Shown here: positions 15,245-24,031 of the stretch, one piece after another
Layout of the letters: each line of letters opens with the position of its first letter
How positions within the stretch are numbered: position 1 is the first letter of the stretch
Assembly (NCBI RefSeq): GCF_947503465.1
Contig: NZ_CANNDN010000003.1
Location: 186,001 to 250,000, forward strand
Origin: an uncultured Tateyamaria sp.
GTDB lineage: Bacteria; Pseudomonadota; Alphaproteobacteria; Rhodobacterales; Rhodobacteraceae
DNA: 64,000 nucleotides
Reading direction: 5' to 3'
Translations under genes and position numbers: made by a program
Notes under the pieces: generated by a model
The model's database searches: none
Seen by the model: the letters and a program-made list of their open reading frames with translations, nothing else
Told to the model about the DNA's origin: nothing

Positions 15245-16252
15245 TTAACCAACCGCGACACGGGTGCCGGATACCGCAGCGGTCTTGATCGCCTCGATCA
15301 CCTGCACCGCACGCAGACCATCGGCACCGCTGACAAGCGGCGCGGCCTTGCCCCGGATCACCTGCGCAAAATGTTCGATCTGATCCTTGAGCGGGTCGGA
15401 CAGCGGCAGGGGCACGCGGGTCTGGTCCATGGGCGCCCACCAGTCCGGCCCGTCCTTTTGTGTCCACAGGCTGAGATTGGGCAGCGACAAGGCGCCTTTG
15501 GTGCCACCGATCAAATAGCTGGACTGGTCCGTCCTGGGATAGGCCGGGTTCTCTCCTGCCGTCAGCTCCCAACTCCAGGGACCGACTGCGACGTCGGACA
15601 GGTTGACTGTGCCCAGCGCACCGCTTGCGAATTTCAGCGTCGCCACAGTCACTTCTTCGGCCTCGGCCCCACGCACCGCGTTGCTTTGCATCGCCTGGAC
15701 TTCGGCAATGGGTCCACACAGGTACATCAGCAGGTCAATGTCGTGGATCAGGTTGATAAAGAGCGGACCAGCCCCGGCGCCCTGACGCCACGCCTGCGCA
15801 TAGTAGCTGTCGGGCTTGGGCAACCAGCACGTGCCCTGAACGGTCGTGATCGTGCCAAGCTGACCGCTTGCAATCACCTCGTGTGCCCTTATGACAACCG
15901 GATTGTGCCGCCGATGGTGACCCACAAGGATCGGCACGCCGGACATGTCCGCGGCCTGCACGACCGTCGCGCCCTCTGCCGCTGTCGCCGTCAAGGGCTT
16001 TTCGATCAGGATGGGACAATCCGCATCCATCAGCCTCAGGGCCATTGTCGCATGCAAGTGGTTCGGCACGGCAAGGATGACACCGTCCGAACGCTCTGCA
16101 AGATCAGGCAGAGTTTCCACGACCTCCCATGGGGCGTTACTGTCCAGCGCGGGGTCGAACACCGCAGAGAGACAAACACCAGTGGCCCGCGCAATCGCCT
16201 TCAGATGCTGTTGCCCGATCAGCCCAACGCCCGCGACTCCGATCCGTATCAT
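15245..16252 (-). CDS. Gfo/Idh/MocA-family oxidoreductase 1
   Basis: A 335-residue NAD(P)-dependent sugar oxidoreductase. The N-terminal Rossmann motif is IGVAGVGLIGQQHLKAI, the family EKP motif is in ILIEKPLTATAAE (about residue 92), and the C-terminal half is the usual alpha/beta substrate domain. It is the last gene of a minus-strand operon (MocA4-MocA3-MocA2-uxuA-MocA1), overlapping uxuA by 4 nt. Members oxidise or epimerise inositols, sugars or glycosides via 3-keto intermediates; the association with uxuA points to a uronate or aldonate derivative. Confidence 0.87.
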   Translation of the reverse strand: MIRIGVAGVGLIGQQHLKAIARATGVCLSAVFDPALDSNAPWEVVETLPDLAERSDGVILAVPNHLHATMALRLMDADCPILIEKPLTATAAEGATVVQAADMSGVPILVGHHRRHNPVVIRAHEVIASGQLGTITTVQGTCWLPKPDSYYAQAWRQGAGAGPLFINLIHDIDLLMYLCGPIAEVQAMQSNAVRGAEAEEVTVATLKFASGALGTVNLSDVAVGPWSWELTAGENPAYPRTDQSSYLIGGTKGALSLPNLSLWTQKDGPDWWAPMDQTRVPLPLSDPLKDQIEHFAQVIRGKAAPLVSGADGLRAVQVIEAIKTAAVSGTRVAVG

Positions 16253-17442
16253 GACTGCGCTCCGGCGACGGCGGCCATGATACCGCGCAGTTCCGCCAAC
16301 CCGCGCATGCGCCCGATCAACGGATAGCCAGGCAGGCTGTCGCGTGCGCGGTCCATCAACAGTTCTTGCCCGTGATCCGGGCGCATCGGAATTGCATGAT
16401 CCGGTCGGCCCGCACCGCGCCGCCTGGCTTCTTCGTCCATCAGGGCCCGGATCGTCGCGACCATGTCGGTATCACCTTCCAGGTGGGCCGCTTCAAGGAA
16501 GCCGGGGCGCTGCGGGTCAGGCGACGGCAGTCGACTGGTGTTGCGAAGATGCGCAAAATGTATGCGCGGGCCAAGGCGGCGCACAAACTCCGGCGCATCG
16601 AAGTCTGGGGATACGCCCAATGACCCCGTGCACAAGGTCGCCCCGTTTGCCGCGACATCCACAGTGTCCAGAACGGCCTGGTAGTCATCCGTCGACGACA
16701 TGACCCGGGGCAGGCCCAGCAGGGAAAAGGGCGGATCATCGGGGTGGCAGCACAGGCGCAGACCCAACGCCTCGGCCACGGGCGCCACCTCGGCCAGGAA
16801 GTCGATCAGATGCGACCGCAGCTGCGCCGGATCGATGCCGTCATAGGTCGCAAGACGGTCGCGTACGTCTGCCAGGGTCCAGCCATCATTGGCCCCCGGC
16901 AGGCCCGCGATGATGGTGCGCGTCAAGCGCGCGATGTCGGCGTCCTGCATTGCAGCAAATGCCGCACGGGCCGCGTCCTGTACCGCGGGCGGGTAGTCAT
17001 CCGGGGCGGACGGGCGTTGCAGGACGTGCAAATCGAAGGCCGCGAACTGGACGAGGTCGAACAGCATTGCCGTGCCGCCATGGGGCTGACGCGCGTGGGT
17101 TTCCGTGCGTGTCCAATCAAGGATCGGCATGAAGTTATAGCAGATCGTGCGCACCCCGGCCTGGGCCAGGGATGCCATGCTGGCCTTGTAGGCCGCGATA
17201 TGCTGCGCCGCGTCCGTGCCTTGCGTCTTGATCGCTTCGGACACCGGCAGGCTTTCGACAACTTCCCAGGTCAGACCGGCGGCTTCGATCATCTGCTTGC
17301 GCGCCTGGATCGCTTGCCGGGGCCATTCGGCGCCCGGCGCGTATTGGTGCAGCGCCGTCACGACACCGCGTGCCCCAACTTGCGGCAGGTCAGACAGCCG
17401 TGTGGGGTCGTCAGGTCCAAACCAGCGCCAGCATTCGATCAT
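16249..17442 (-). CDS. uxuA: Mannonate dehydratase
   Basis: A 397-residue UxuA-family enzyme converting D-mannonate to 2-keto-3-deoxygluconate (KDG) in glucuronate catabolism. Family features are MIECWRWFGPDD at the N-terminus, VVTALHQYAPG, LCCHPDDPPFSLLGLPR (about residue 230) and IHFAHLRNT. Length matches E. coli UxuA (394). ATG at 17442 is chosen because AAGGA lies about 8 nt upstream; the in-frame ATG at 17451 would sit on that site. This start overlaps the previous gene's stop by 4 nt. The product feeds KdgK encoded at 23.2-24.0 kb. Confidence 0.94.
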   Translation of the reverse strand: MIECWRWFGPDDPTRLSDLPQVGARGVVTALHQYAPGAEWPRQAIQARKQMIEAAGLTWEVVESLPVSEAIKTQGTDAAQHIAAYKASMASLAQAGVRTICYNFMPILDWTRTETHARQPHGGTAMLFDLVQFAAFDLHVLQRPSAPDDYPPAVQDAARAAFAAMQDADIARLTRTIIAGLPGANDGWTLADVRDRLATYDGIDPAQLRSHLIDFLAEVAPVAEALGLRLCCHPDDPPFSLLGLPRVMSSTDDYQAVLDTVDVAANGATLCTGSLGVSPDFDAPEFVRRLGPRIHFAHLRNTSRLPSPDPQRPGFLEAAHLEGDTDMVATIRALMDEEARRRGAGRPDHAIPMRPDHGQELLMDRARDSLPGYPLIGRMRGLAELRGIMAAVAGAQS

Positions 17443-18482
17443 GGTTGCCATCCTTCGCGCAGCGGATGCGTTGCAGGCAGCGGCAGGGGCACGCGCGACA
17501 GCGCGCGCGCGGAGGCATAGATCGCCGTCACCAGTTCAATGGACCGGGCCCCGTCAGCCAGGGTCACGGCATGGTTCGGTGCCGCGTTCAGCGCCTTTCC
17601 GACCTCTGTCAGGAACCCGGCAAACCCTTGCGGCCCTTCCGGGATATCGGCACATATCGCATCCACGGCCTTTTGGTCTACCGGATCGCGGGCCGTGAAG
17701 TGCCAGGTGCCTTCCGCCGGACTGTACGGAAGCGTATCTGACGTCGCAGTCAGGTGTTCAAACACCAGCCGCATCCGCGTTTCGTCCCGCGCCGCCCCCA
17801 ACGTGACGCTGCTGGTCGCCAGTGCTCCGCCATCAAGCTCAAGGATCAGGGCGGCGGTGTCTTCCGTCTCGATCTGGTTGACGAGCGTGCCCAGACGCGC
17901 GGTCACAGCAACGACAGGCGCAACACAGGTCGATAACAGATCATGGGCATGAATGGCGTGCCCCAGCACCGCGCCGCCCTGTTCGCCCGCCCACGTGCCG
18001 CGCCACGGGATCGCATAGTAGTCGGCACCGCGGTTCCAATGGGTTTCGATGGATGCGGCCTTGGGTGCGCCAACCAGCCCGGCGGCGCGCAAGGCGCGCA
18101 GTTGATCAAACGCGCGACCAAAGCGGTACTGAAACACGGGAAACACAGTTTTGCCCGACGCGTTCGCCGCCGCCGTGATCGCGTCGACCTGCGCCAAAGA
18201 CGTGCCCAGCGGCTTTTCACAGATCACATGCTTGCCCGCCGCAAGAGCCGAGATGGCCACCGGCGCATGCAGATGGGGCGGAAGGCAGATGTCGATCAGG
18301 TCCACATCCGCGGCCAGCGCCGCGTCAACGGATGTCAGCCGCGCAATCCGATCGCCGCACAACGCATCCAACCGGTCCGCGTCCTGATCCACCAGATGGG
18401 TGACGGCGAACCCGTCCAACCGGTCGTAGGCCGCAAGGTGCTGGGCCCCGATACCGCCGCCAAGGATCGCGACCCGGATCAC
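17439..18482 (-). CDS. Gfo/Idh/MocA-family oxidoreductase 2
   Basis: A 347-residue Gfo/Idh/MocA protein starting at a GTG (VIRVAILGGGIGAQHLAAY) that overlaps the preceding gene by 4 nt. Longer in-frame starts would run through the upstream gene. The Rossmann motif is GGGIGAQH, the family motif is VICEKPLGTSLAQ (about residue 92-104), and THWNRGADYYAIPWRGTW resembles substrate-loop sequences of the family. It probably oxidises a sugar or sugar acid with NAD(P). The substrate is not predictable, but co-translation with uxuA places it in uronate use. Confidence 0.86.
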   Translation of the reverse strand: MIRVAILGGGIGAQHLAAYDRLDGFAVTHLVDQDADRLDALCGDRIARLTSVDAALAADVDLIDICLPPHLHAPVAISALAAGKHVICEKPLGTSLAQVDAITAAANASGKTVFPVFQYRFGRAFDQLRALRAAGLVGAPKAASIETHWNRGADYYAIPWRGTWAGEQGGAVLGHAIHAHDLLSTCVAPVVAVTARLGTLVNQIETEDTAALILELDGGALATSSVTLGAARDETRMRLVFEHLTATSDTLPYSPAEGTWHFTARDPVDQKAVDAICADIPEGPQGFAGFLTEVGKALNAAPNHAVTLADGARSIELVTAIYASARALSRVPLPLPATHPLREGWQP

Positions 18483-19486
18483 GCCCGGCGCCCCTCGGCC
18501 ATCGCCTGGGCCTGCAACGCCAATTCCATGACCTTGAAACAATGGGCCTGGGTCATGGCCGTTTCTGTCCGGTGCGCGATGTCATGCGCCAGGCGCGCAA
18601 AATACGGCAGGCCCGCATCACGCGCATCGATGGTCTCGCAGCGCGCGCCGTTCACCAGCACAAGGTGATCGGTGCCGTCACGCCCCGCAACATCCACATA
18701 CTTGCGCAATTCGATGTAGCCGTCCGTGCCCAGCAGCGTCAGCCGTCCGTCGCCCCAATTGGGCAAGGCGTCGGGTGTGTACCAATCCACACGGATGTAT
18801 CCCGACGCGTGCGCGGACCGCAGCGCGATCTCTCCGAAATCCTGCAATCCGGGGTCGTCCGGGTTTGCGTGATTGGCCACGTGGGCCAGTGTCACCTGCG
18901 CATCGTCTGACCCGGTAAAGTGCAGGAATTGATCGATCTGGTGCGAGGCGATATCCGCCAATACACCACCGTATCTTTCGCGTTGAAAGAACCATTCCGG
19001 CCGCGTGGCGCGGTTCAGACGGTGCGGCCCCAACCCGGTGGTGTGCACAACGCGCCCAATGGCCCCCTCCTGCACAAGTGCATCGGCCAGCGTCACGCAC
19101 GGCACTTCGAACCGTTCCGAGAAGTTGATGGACCAGATGCGGCCGGTCTCTGCCACGCAGGCCCTGATCGCCGCCAACTGGTCCATCGTGGTGCAGCCGG
19201 GTTTGTCCGTCATCACGTCATGGCCCGTTTGCATCGCCTTGATCGCAAGGGCGGCGCGGTCGGCCGGAACGCAGGACACCAACGCCAGATCCGCACCGGC
19301 GGACAGGGCCGCGTCCAACGTGTCGAACCGGCGCAGATCAGGGTTGCGCCGAACATAACCGTCCAACGGCTGGGGCGCCCCTTCGGTCCAGTAGCCAAGG
19401 CAGCGCGCGCCCTGCGCCAACATGTTTTCGGTCATGCCGTAGATGTGACGGTGGTCCAGACCAAGCGCAACAAAGGCAAGCGTCAT
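18479..19486 (-). CDS. Gfo/Idh/MocA-family oxidoreductase 3
   Basis: A 335-residue member of the same superfamily, but more divergent: the N-terminus reads MTLAFVALGLDHRHIYGM without the classic GxGxxG, and the EKP motif is DKP (VMTDKPGCTTMDQ, about residue 95). The catalytic lysine is kept. It could be a dehydrogenase of altered cofactor or substrate preference, or an accessory subunit paired with its neighbours. It overlaps both adjacent genes by 4 nt, so the three MocA proteins are made together. Confidence 0.83.
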   Translation of the reverse strand: MTLAFVALGLDHRHIYGMTENMLAQGARCLGYWTEGAPQPLDGYVRRNPDLRRFDTLDAALSAGADLALVSCVPADRAALAIKAMQTGHDVMTDKPGCTTMDQLAAIRACVAETGRIWSINFSERFEVPCVTLADALVQEGAIGRVVHTTGLGPHRLNRATRPEWFFQRERYGGVLADIASHQIDQFLHFTGSDDAQVTLAHVANHANPDDPGLQDFGEIALRSAHASGYIRVDWYTPDALPNWGDGRLTLLGTDGYIELRKYVDVAGRDGTDHLVLVNGARCETIDARDAGLPYFARLAHDIAHRTETAMTQAHCFKVMELALQAQAMAEGRRA

Positions 19487-20520
19487 TGGGCGACCTCAAT
19501 ACCGTGTCCACTGCGCGCGGCCCGTTCCATCGCGTCGATCACGGCGTGCACATGCAACGCATCTGCGGCACACGCGATCGGGGGCCGGCCCCGGGCAACA
19601 GCCGTGACAAAATCCTCGAGCACGGATTGGTGCCAGGCATGGGTAAACGCCATCGGGTCGGCCCCCCCGCCCGTCGTCACATCCCCATCCGGTGCACTCC
19701 GTTCCGACGCACCCGACAGCCATTCGATGCCAAGCGTCTCTCCCTCAAGATGGACCTGCGCCCGCGTCGTGGTCAGCGTGATGCTTTCCGCGCGGCCCGG
19801 ATATGCGGTTGTCGTGGCGCTTAGCACCCCGGTTGCGCCCGACGCGAAGTGCAGCAGAGCGGCCGCGATGTCTTCGGCTTCCATGGCGTGCAGCGGGCTG
19901 GTGCGCATCATCGCCTGAAGGCGGGCCACCGGTCCGGCCAGCCACAGGGCCAGATCAAGGGTGTGAATGGCCTGATTGATCATCACGCCCCCACCGTCGC
20001 GTTCAAAGGTGCCACGCCCCGGCGCATCATAGTACGCCTGGTCGCGCCACCACGGCACACGCATCTCAACATGTACCAGTGCCCCCAGGTCGCCCGCGTC
20101 CAACCGGCGCTTCAACGCCCGGGCCGCGGACCGTGTCCGATGTTGGAAACACAGCGCCAAGGGCACATGCGCGCGCGCGTACGTCTGCACGATGTCCCGT
20201 GCGGCTGTCAGGCTGCGTTCCACTGGTTTTTCCATCAACGTCGGGATGCCTGCTGCTGCGAGGGCGCGGGCGTGGTCCATGCGCGCATCGGGCGGCGTGA
20301 TCAACAGTGCCATGTCCGGCTTTTGGTCCAGCGCAGCCGCGCGATCCGTGTGGGCCGGCACGTCATAGCCCAAAGTGGCCGAAGCGGTGGCACAGAACGC
20401 ACGCGTCCGGACAGGATCGCGCCCCAGTACCCCCACCAGGCGCGCACCTTCCCGGTTGTCCCGCACCGCCAGAACATGCGTCTGCGCCACCATGCCGGCG
20501 CCGATCATCAAGACGTTCAT
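19483..20520 (-). CDS. Gfo/Idh/MocA-family oxidoreductase 4
   Basis: A 345-residue protein and first gene of the minus-strand MocA-uxuA operon. It begins MNVLMIGAGMVAQTHVLAV (Rossmann) and carries LMEKPVERSLTA as the EKP motif. The ATG at 20520 is chosen because it gives the Rossmann fold at the N-terminus and follows AGGACC; a longer open frame upstream overlaps uxaC on the other strand and is unrelated. It diverges from uxaC across about 90 bp, a likely shared promoter region for the glucuronate genes. Confidence 0.87.
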   Translation of the reverse strand: MNVLMIGAGMVAQTHVLAVRDNREGARLVGVLGRDPVRTRAFCATASATLGYDVPAHTDRAAALDQKPDMALLITPPDARMDHARALAAAGIPTLMEKPVERSLTAARDIVQTYARAHVPLALCFQHRTRSAARALKRRLDAGDLGALVHVEMRVPWWRDQAYYDAPGRGTFERDGGGVMINQAIHTLDLALWLAGPVARLQAMMRTSPLHAMEAEDIAAALLHFASGATGVLSATTTAYPGRAESITLTTTRAQVHLEGETLGIEWLSGASERSAPDGDVTTGGGADPMAFTHAWHQSVLEDFVTAVARGRPPIACAADALHVHAVIDAMERAARSGHGIEVAQ

Positions 20521-20609
20521 TCTGGTCCTCCCACATGCAGAGTGACGGTATTTCGCGCGTGCGCCAAGGGGCTTTCGTGCTAGGCTGCGCAAAAAGGAAA
20601 GGGGCGGAA

Positions 20610-21965
20610 ATGGCGCTGAAACTGGCTGGCATGGCCGACAAGATTTATGCGGGCATCCGGCACGCACCCATCGTATCGCCCCACGGTCATTGCGACCCGG
20701 CCTGGTTTGCCACGGACAGCGCCTTTGCGGACCCGGCTGCGCTGCTTGTGATCCCGGATCACTACGTGTTTCGCATGCTCTACTCACAGGGTGTCCCCCT
20801 GGAACGCCTTGGCATTGGCGTGGATGCGGACAGCCGCGATGCCAGAGAGATCTTTCGCCTGTTCGCAGCGCATTGGCACCTTTTTCTTGGGACGCCAAGC
20901 CAACTTTGGATCGAATATGTCCTGCGCGAAACGCTGGGCTGCGACATGCCTTTGGGGCCGCAGACCGCCGATGCCATATATGATCATATCGACGCCTGGC
21001 TTGCGGCGCCGGACAATCGTCCGCGCGCCCTGTTTGACCGGTTCGGGATCGAGGTTCTGGCCACCACCGATGCCGCATTGGACCCGCTTGACCATCACGC
21101 GGCCATCGCGGGCAGCGCCTGGCAGGGCAAGGTGATCCCCACGTTCCGGCCCGATGCGCTGCTTGATCCCAATACCCCCCGTTGGGCGGACGAGGTCCGG
21201 GCCCTGGGTGCGATGACGGATATCGACACGTCGACCTTTGATGGATTCCTGACTGCCCTGCGCATCCGGCGCGCGGCCTTCAAGGCGTTGGGCGCCACGG
21301 CAACCGATCACGCGATCGAGGACCCCAAAACAGTGTGGCTTGACGCGCCGGGCGACGTTTTTTCGGCACTGTTGCGGGGTGATCTGGCACAGGCGGATGC
21401 GTTTCACGGTCACATGCTGGTCGAAATGGCGCATATGTCGCTTGAGGATGGGCTGGTCATGCAGCTGCATGCAGGCAGCCGGCGCAACACCAACCATACC
21501 CTGTTCGACCAATTTGGTGCGGACAAGGGGGCCGACATTCCCATCGCCGTCGATTGGGTCCGGGGGTTGGAGCCGCTCTTGAACCGTGTGGGCAACGATC
21601 CACGGCTGACGCTGATCCTGTTCACGCTGGATGAAACGACCTATGCCCGCGAACTGGCGCCGATGGCAGGCCATTGGCCGTGCCTGCGTATCGGGCCACC
21701 CTGGTGGTTCCACGACAGCGCGGCGGGCATCGCCCGCTATCTGGATCAGGTGGTCGAGACAGCCGGGTATCACAACCTGGCCGGGTTCAACGACGACACC
21801 CGCGCCTTCCTGTCGATCCCCGCGCGCCACGATCTGTGGCGCAGGGCCGTGGCGCTGCACCTGGATACGCAGATGCAAAGGGGGTATTTTGACCGCACGA
21901 CCGCCGACCGTCTTGCCGGCGTGTTGGCAACGGACCTTGCGCGCACGACATACCGATTGGACTGA
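20610..21965 (+). CDS. uxaC: Uronate isomerase
   Basis: A 451-residue amidohydrolase-fold enzyme (glucuronate/galacturonate isomerase; E. coli UxaC is 470). The metal-site region APIVSPHGHCDP is at residues 19-30, with downstream family blocks LGIGVDADSRDAREIF, MQLHAGSRRNTN (about 285) and PWWFHDSAAGIARYLDQV (about 366). ATG at 20610 follows AAGGAAAGGGGCGGAA. It isomerises D-glucuronate to D-fructuronate, or D-galacturonate to D-tagaturonate, in the cytosol. The uxuB-type reductase gene begins 3 bp after its stop. Confidence 0.95.
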   Translation: MALKLAGMADKIYAGIRHAPIVSPHGHCDPAWFATDSAFADPAALLVIPDHYVFRMLYSQGVPLERLGIGVDADSRDAREIFRLFAAHWHLFLGTPSQLWIEYVLRETLGCDMPLGPQTADAIYDHIDAWLAAPDNRPRALFDRFGIEVLATTDAALDPLDHHAAIAGSAWQGKVIPTFRPDALLDPNTPRWADEVRALGAMTDIDTSTFDGFLTALRIRRAAFKALGATATDHAIEDPKTVWLDAPGDVFSALLRGDLAQADAFHGHMLVEMAHMSLEDGLVMQLHAGSRRNTNHTLFDQFGADKGADIPIAVDWVRGLEPLLNRVGNDPRLTLILFTLDETTYARELAPMAGHWPCLRIGPPWWFHDSAAGIARYLDQVVETAGYHNLAGFNDDTRAFLSIPARHDLWRRAVALHLDTQMQRGYFDRTTADRLAGVLATDLARTTYRLD

Positions 21966-21968
21966 CCC

Positions 21969-23156
21969 ATGCCACGCATTCTTCACCTTGGGGTCGGCAA
22001 CTTCTTTCGGGCGCATATCGCCGCCTACACGCAAGACACGCCGGGCTGGCAGATCACCGGCGTCAGCTTCCGGTCCGGTACCATACGCGATGGATTGGCG
22101 GCGCAGGGCTATGACTATCCGCTGGTGATCAAGGATGCGCAGGGGACAACGGTCAAACCCATCACGTGCCTGACAGACATGTACGTCGCGGCGGACGACC
22201 CGGGTGGCGTGATCGATGCCATTGTGTCGGACGACTTTGACGTCATCACCCTGACGGTCACCGAAAAGGCGTATCACCTGGATACGCATGGCCAGTTGGA
22301 CCTGGACGCTGCCGATATTCAGGCCGACCTCGGGGGCACCGGCACAACCGTCGTCGGAGTGCTGGCGCGCGGGCTTGCGCTGCGGCGAGCGCCTGTGACC
22401 GTCCTGTGCTGCGACAATCTGCCCGACAATGGCGCCAAGCTGGAAAAGGCCGTGCGCACCTTTGCCGATGCCGCGCATCTGTCCCTTGGCTGCGATGTGA
22501 CATTCCCCGGCTGCATGGTGGACCGGATCACGCCTGCCACCACCGATGCGATGCGCGCCGAGGCAGGCAACCCCATGGCCGTCCCGACCGAGGCGTTTTC
22601 CGAATGGGTGGTCGAAGACCGCTTTGCGGCACGGCGGCCCGACTGGCCGGGTGTACAATGGGTCGATGATGTTGCCCCCCACGAGATGCGCAAGTTGCGG
22701 ATGCTGAACGGCGCGCATTCCTTTCTGGCCTATGCTGGCGCGTTGCGGGGCCACACCTATGTTCACCAGGCCATCGAAGATGCGCGGTTGCGCAGCACGG
22801 CACAGGTGTTGATGGCCGAGGCGGCGCAAACCTTGCCATCGGACATGCACGCCCAGGCAGCGCCCTATGCGACTGCGCTTGTGGACCGGTTTGCAAATCC
22901 AAACCTGCAACACAGTCTGCGGCAGATCGCGATGGATGGCAGCCAAAAGCTGCCAATCCGCATCCTTGCCACGCTGCGCGACCGTGGGCACGCAGACAGC
23001 CCGGCACTCGACTGCGCCCTGAATGCATGGGTCGGTTTTGTTCAGGCCGAGGTGGCGGCAGGCCGGGCGCTGGATGATCCGCGGTCAGACGATCTCAGGG
23101 CCGCCTGCCAGTCGGCAGATCCCGACGCCGCGTTGCGCCGGATCATTGGGGCCTAG
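21969..23156 (+). CDS. uxuB: Mannitol dehydrogenase-family fructuronate reductase
   Basis: A 395-residue long-chain polyol dehydrogenase. ILHLGVGNFFRAHIAAYTQD is the N-terminal dinucleotide motif; the catalytic K-x4-N-x2-H pattern is in KLRMLNGAHSFLAYAG at about residue 238-246. It is shorter than E. coli UxuB (486), as in many alphaproteobacterial members. Placement directly after uxaC makes reduction of fructuronate to mannonate (for UxuA) the likeliest reaction; tagaturonate reduction or mannitol oxidation are alternatives. Its stop overlaps the convergent kdgK stop. Confidence 0.85.
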   Translation: MPRILHLGVGNFFRAHIAAYTQDTPGWQITGVSFRSGTIRDGLAAQGYDYPLVIKDAQGTTVKPITCLTDMYVAADDPGGVIDAIVSDDFDVITLTVTEKAYHLDTHGQLDLDAADIQADLGGTGTTVVGVLARGLALRRAPVTVLCCDNLPDNGAKLEKAVRTFADAAHLSLGCDVTFPGCMVDRITPATTDAMRAEAGNPMAVPTEAFSEWVVEDRFAARRPDWPGVQWVDDVAPHEMRKLRMLNGAHSFLAYAGALRGHTYVHQAIEDARLRSTAQVLMAEAAQTLPSDMHAQAAPYATALVDRFANPNLQHSLRQIAMDGSQKLPIRILATLRDRGHADSPALDCALNAWVGFVQAEVAAGRALDDPRSDDLRAACQSADPDAALRRIIGA

Positions 23157-24031
23157 CGCGGCAGGATGGCACCCCGGTGCCCGATGACCTGCCGGGCAAG
23201 CTCGTGACCTGCACGCAGCGCATCGTCCTGCGGCCCGCCCGTCAGGACAGAGGCAAGATAGGCCCCGTTGAAGCTGTCGCCCGCCGCCGTGGTATCCACC
23301 ACGCGCTCGGCGGCCGGATACGCAGCCGTCGTTCCGGTTTGCAGACACAGCGGCCCGTCCGGGCCCCGCTTTAGCGCCCCGGTCCGCTTCAACCCGAGAA
23401 ACCGCGCCACCACGGCGGAGGCGGTTTCGCCGGTCAGGGCCATTTCATCATCGATCGACGGCAAGGCGATGTCACACAAGACCCACATCGCCGACATGGC
23501 CGCCCGCGCGGCATCAACATCCCCCCACAGACGCGGACGGTAGTTGCTGTCAAAGGCAACCCGACCGCCGCTCTTGCGAAACGCCTGCAACCACCGGATC
23601 AATGCCGCTCGGGTCGAAGCGGGCATGATCGCCAGGGTAATGGCCGAGGTATAAATCACGTCATACGGTTCCAGCGCCGAAAAATTCGGTCCATCCGGCG
23701 TGACAAAGACCATGCGTGCGGCAGACGTGTCACGCCAATAGGAAAAGCTGCGCTCGCCCTCTGCATCCGTTGTGATGGCGTAAAGCCCGGGCATGCCGCC
23801 GGGATCCCTCTCGATGGCCTCGGTGCCGATGTCTTCGGCCTGCATCGTCTCCAGAATACGGTCCGAAAAGGCATCCGTTCCGACACGCGTTATGTAATCG
23901 ACCTGCAGGTCAGGCGCGCAGCGCTTGAGGTAGATGGCGGTGTTCAACGTATCGCCCGCCACCCGCACATCTGCCTTGTCGCCCGCCATGGACAATTCGA
24001 TCATCGCTTCGCCAATGGCCGCGATTTTCAT
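23153..24031 (-). CDS. kdgK: 2-Keto-3-deoxygluconate kinase
   Basis: A 292-residue PfkB-family sugar kinase. It begins MKIAAIGEAMIELSM and has the PfkB signature with catalytic Asp in DTTAAGDSFNGAYLA (about residue 246-260). The ATG at 24031 follows AAAGGAACC. KdgK phosphorylates KDG, the shared product of the glucuronate and galacturonate branches, to KDPG for cleavage by an aldolase that is not in this window. Its start overlaps the DMT transporter gene by 4 nt, and it ends the long minus-strand TRAP/uxaA operon. Confidence 0.92.
   Translation of the reverse strand: MKIAAIGEAMIELSMAGDKADVRVAGDTLNTAIYLKRCAPDLQVDYITRVGTDAFSDRILETMQAEDIGTEAIERDPGGMPGLYAITTDAEGERSFSYWRDTSAARMVFVTPDGPNFSALEPYDVIYTSAITLAIMPASTRAALIRWLQAFRKSGGRVAFDSNYRPRLWGDVDAARAAMSAMWVLCDIALPSIDDEMALTGETASAVVARFLGLKRTGALKRGPDGPLCLQTGTTAAYPAAERVVDTTAAGDSFNGAYLASVLTGGPQDDALRAGHELARQVIGHRGAILPR

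Noticed and set aside
20784-22991. Very long open frame on the minus strand across uxaC and uxuB
   Set aside because: It is an antisense artefact of high-GC codon bias: no family motifs, while both plus-strand genes have complete motifs and ribosome binding sites.
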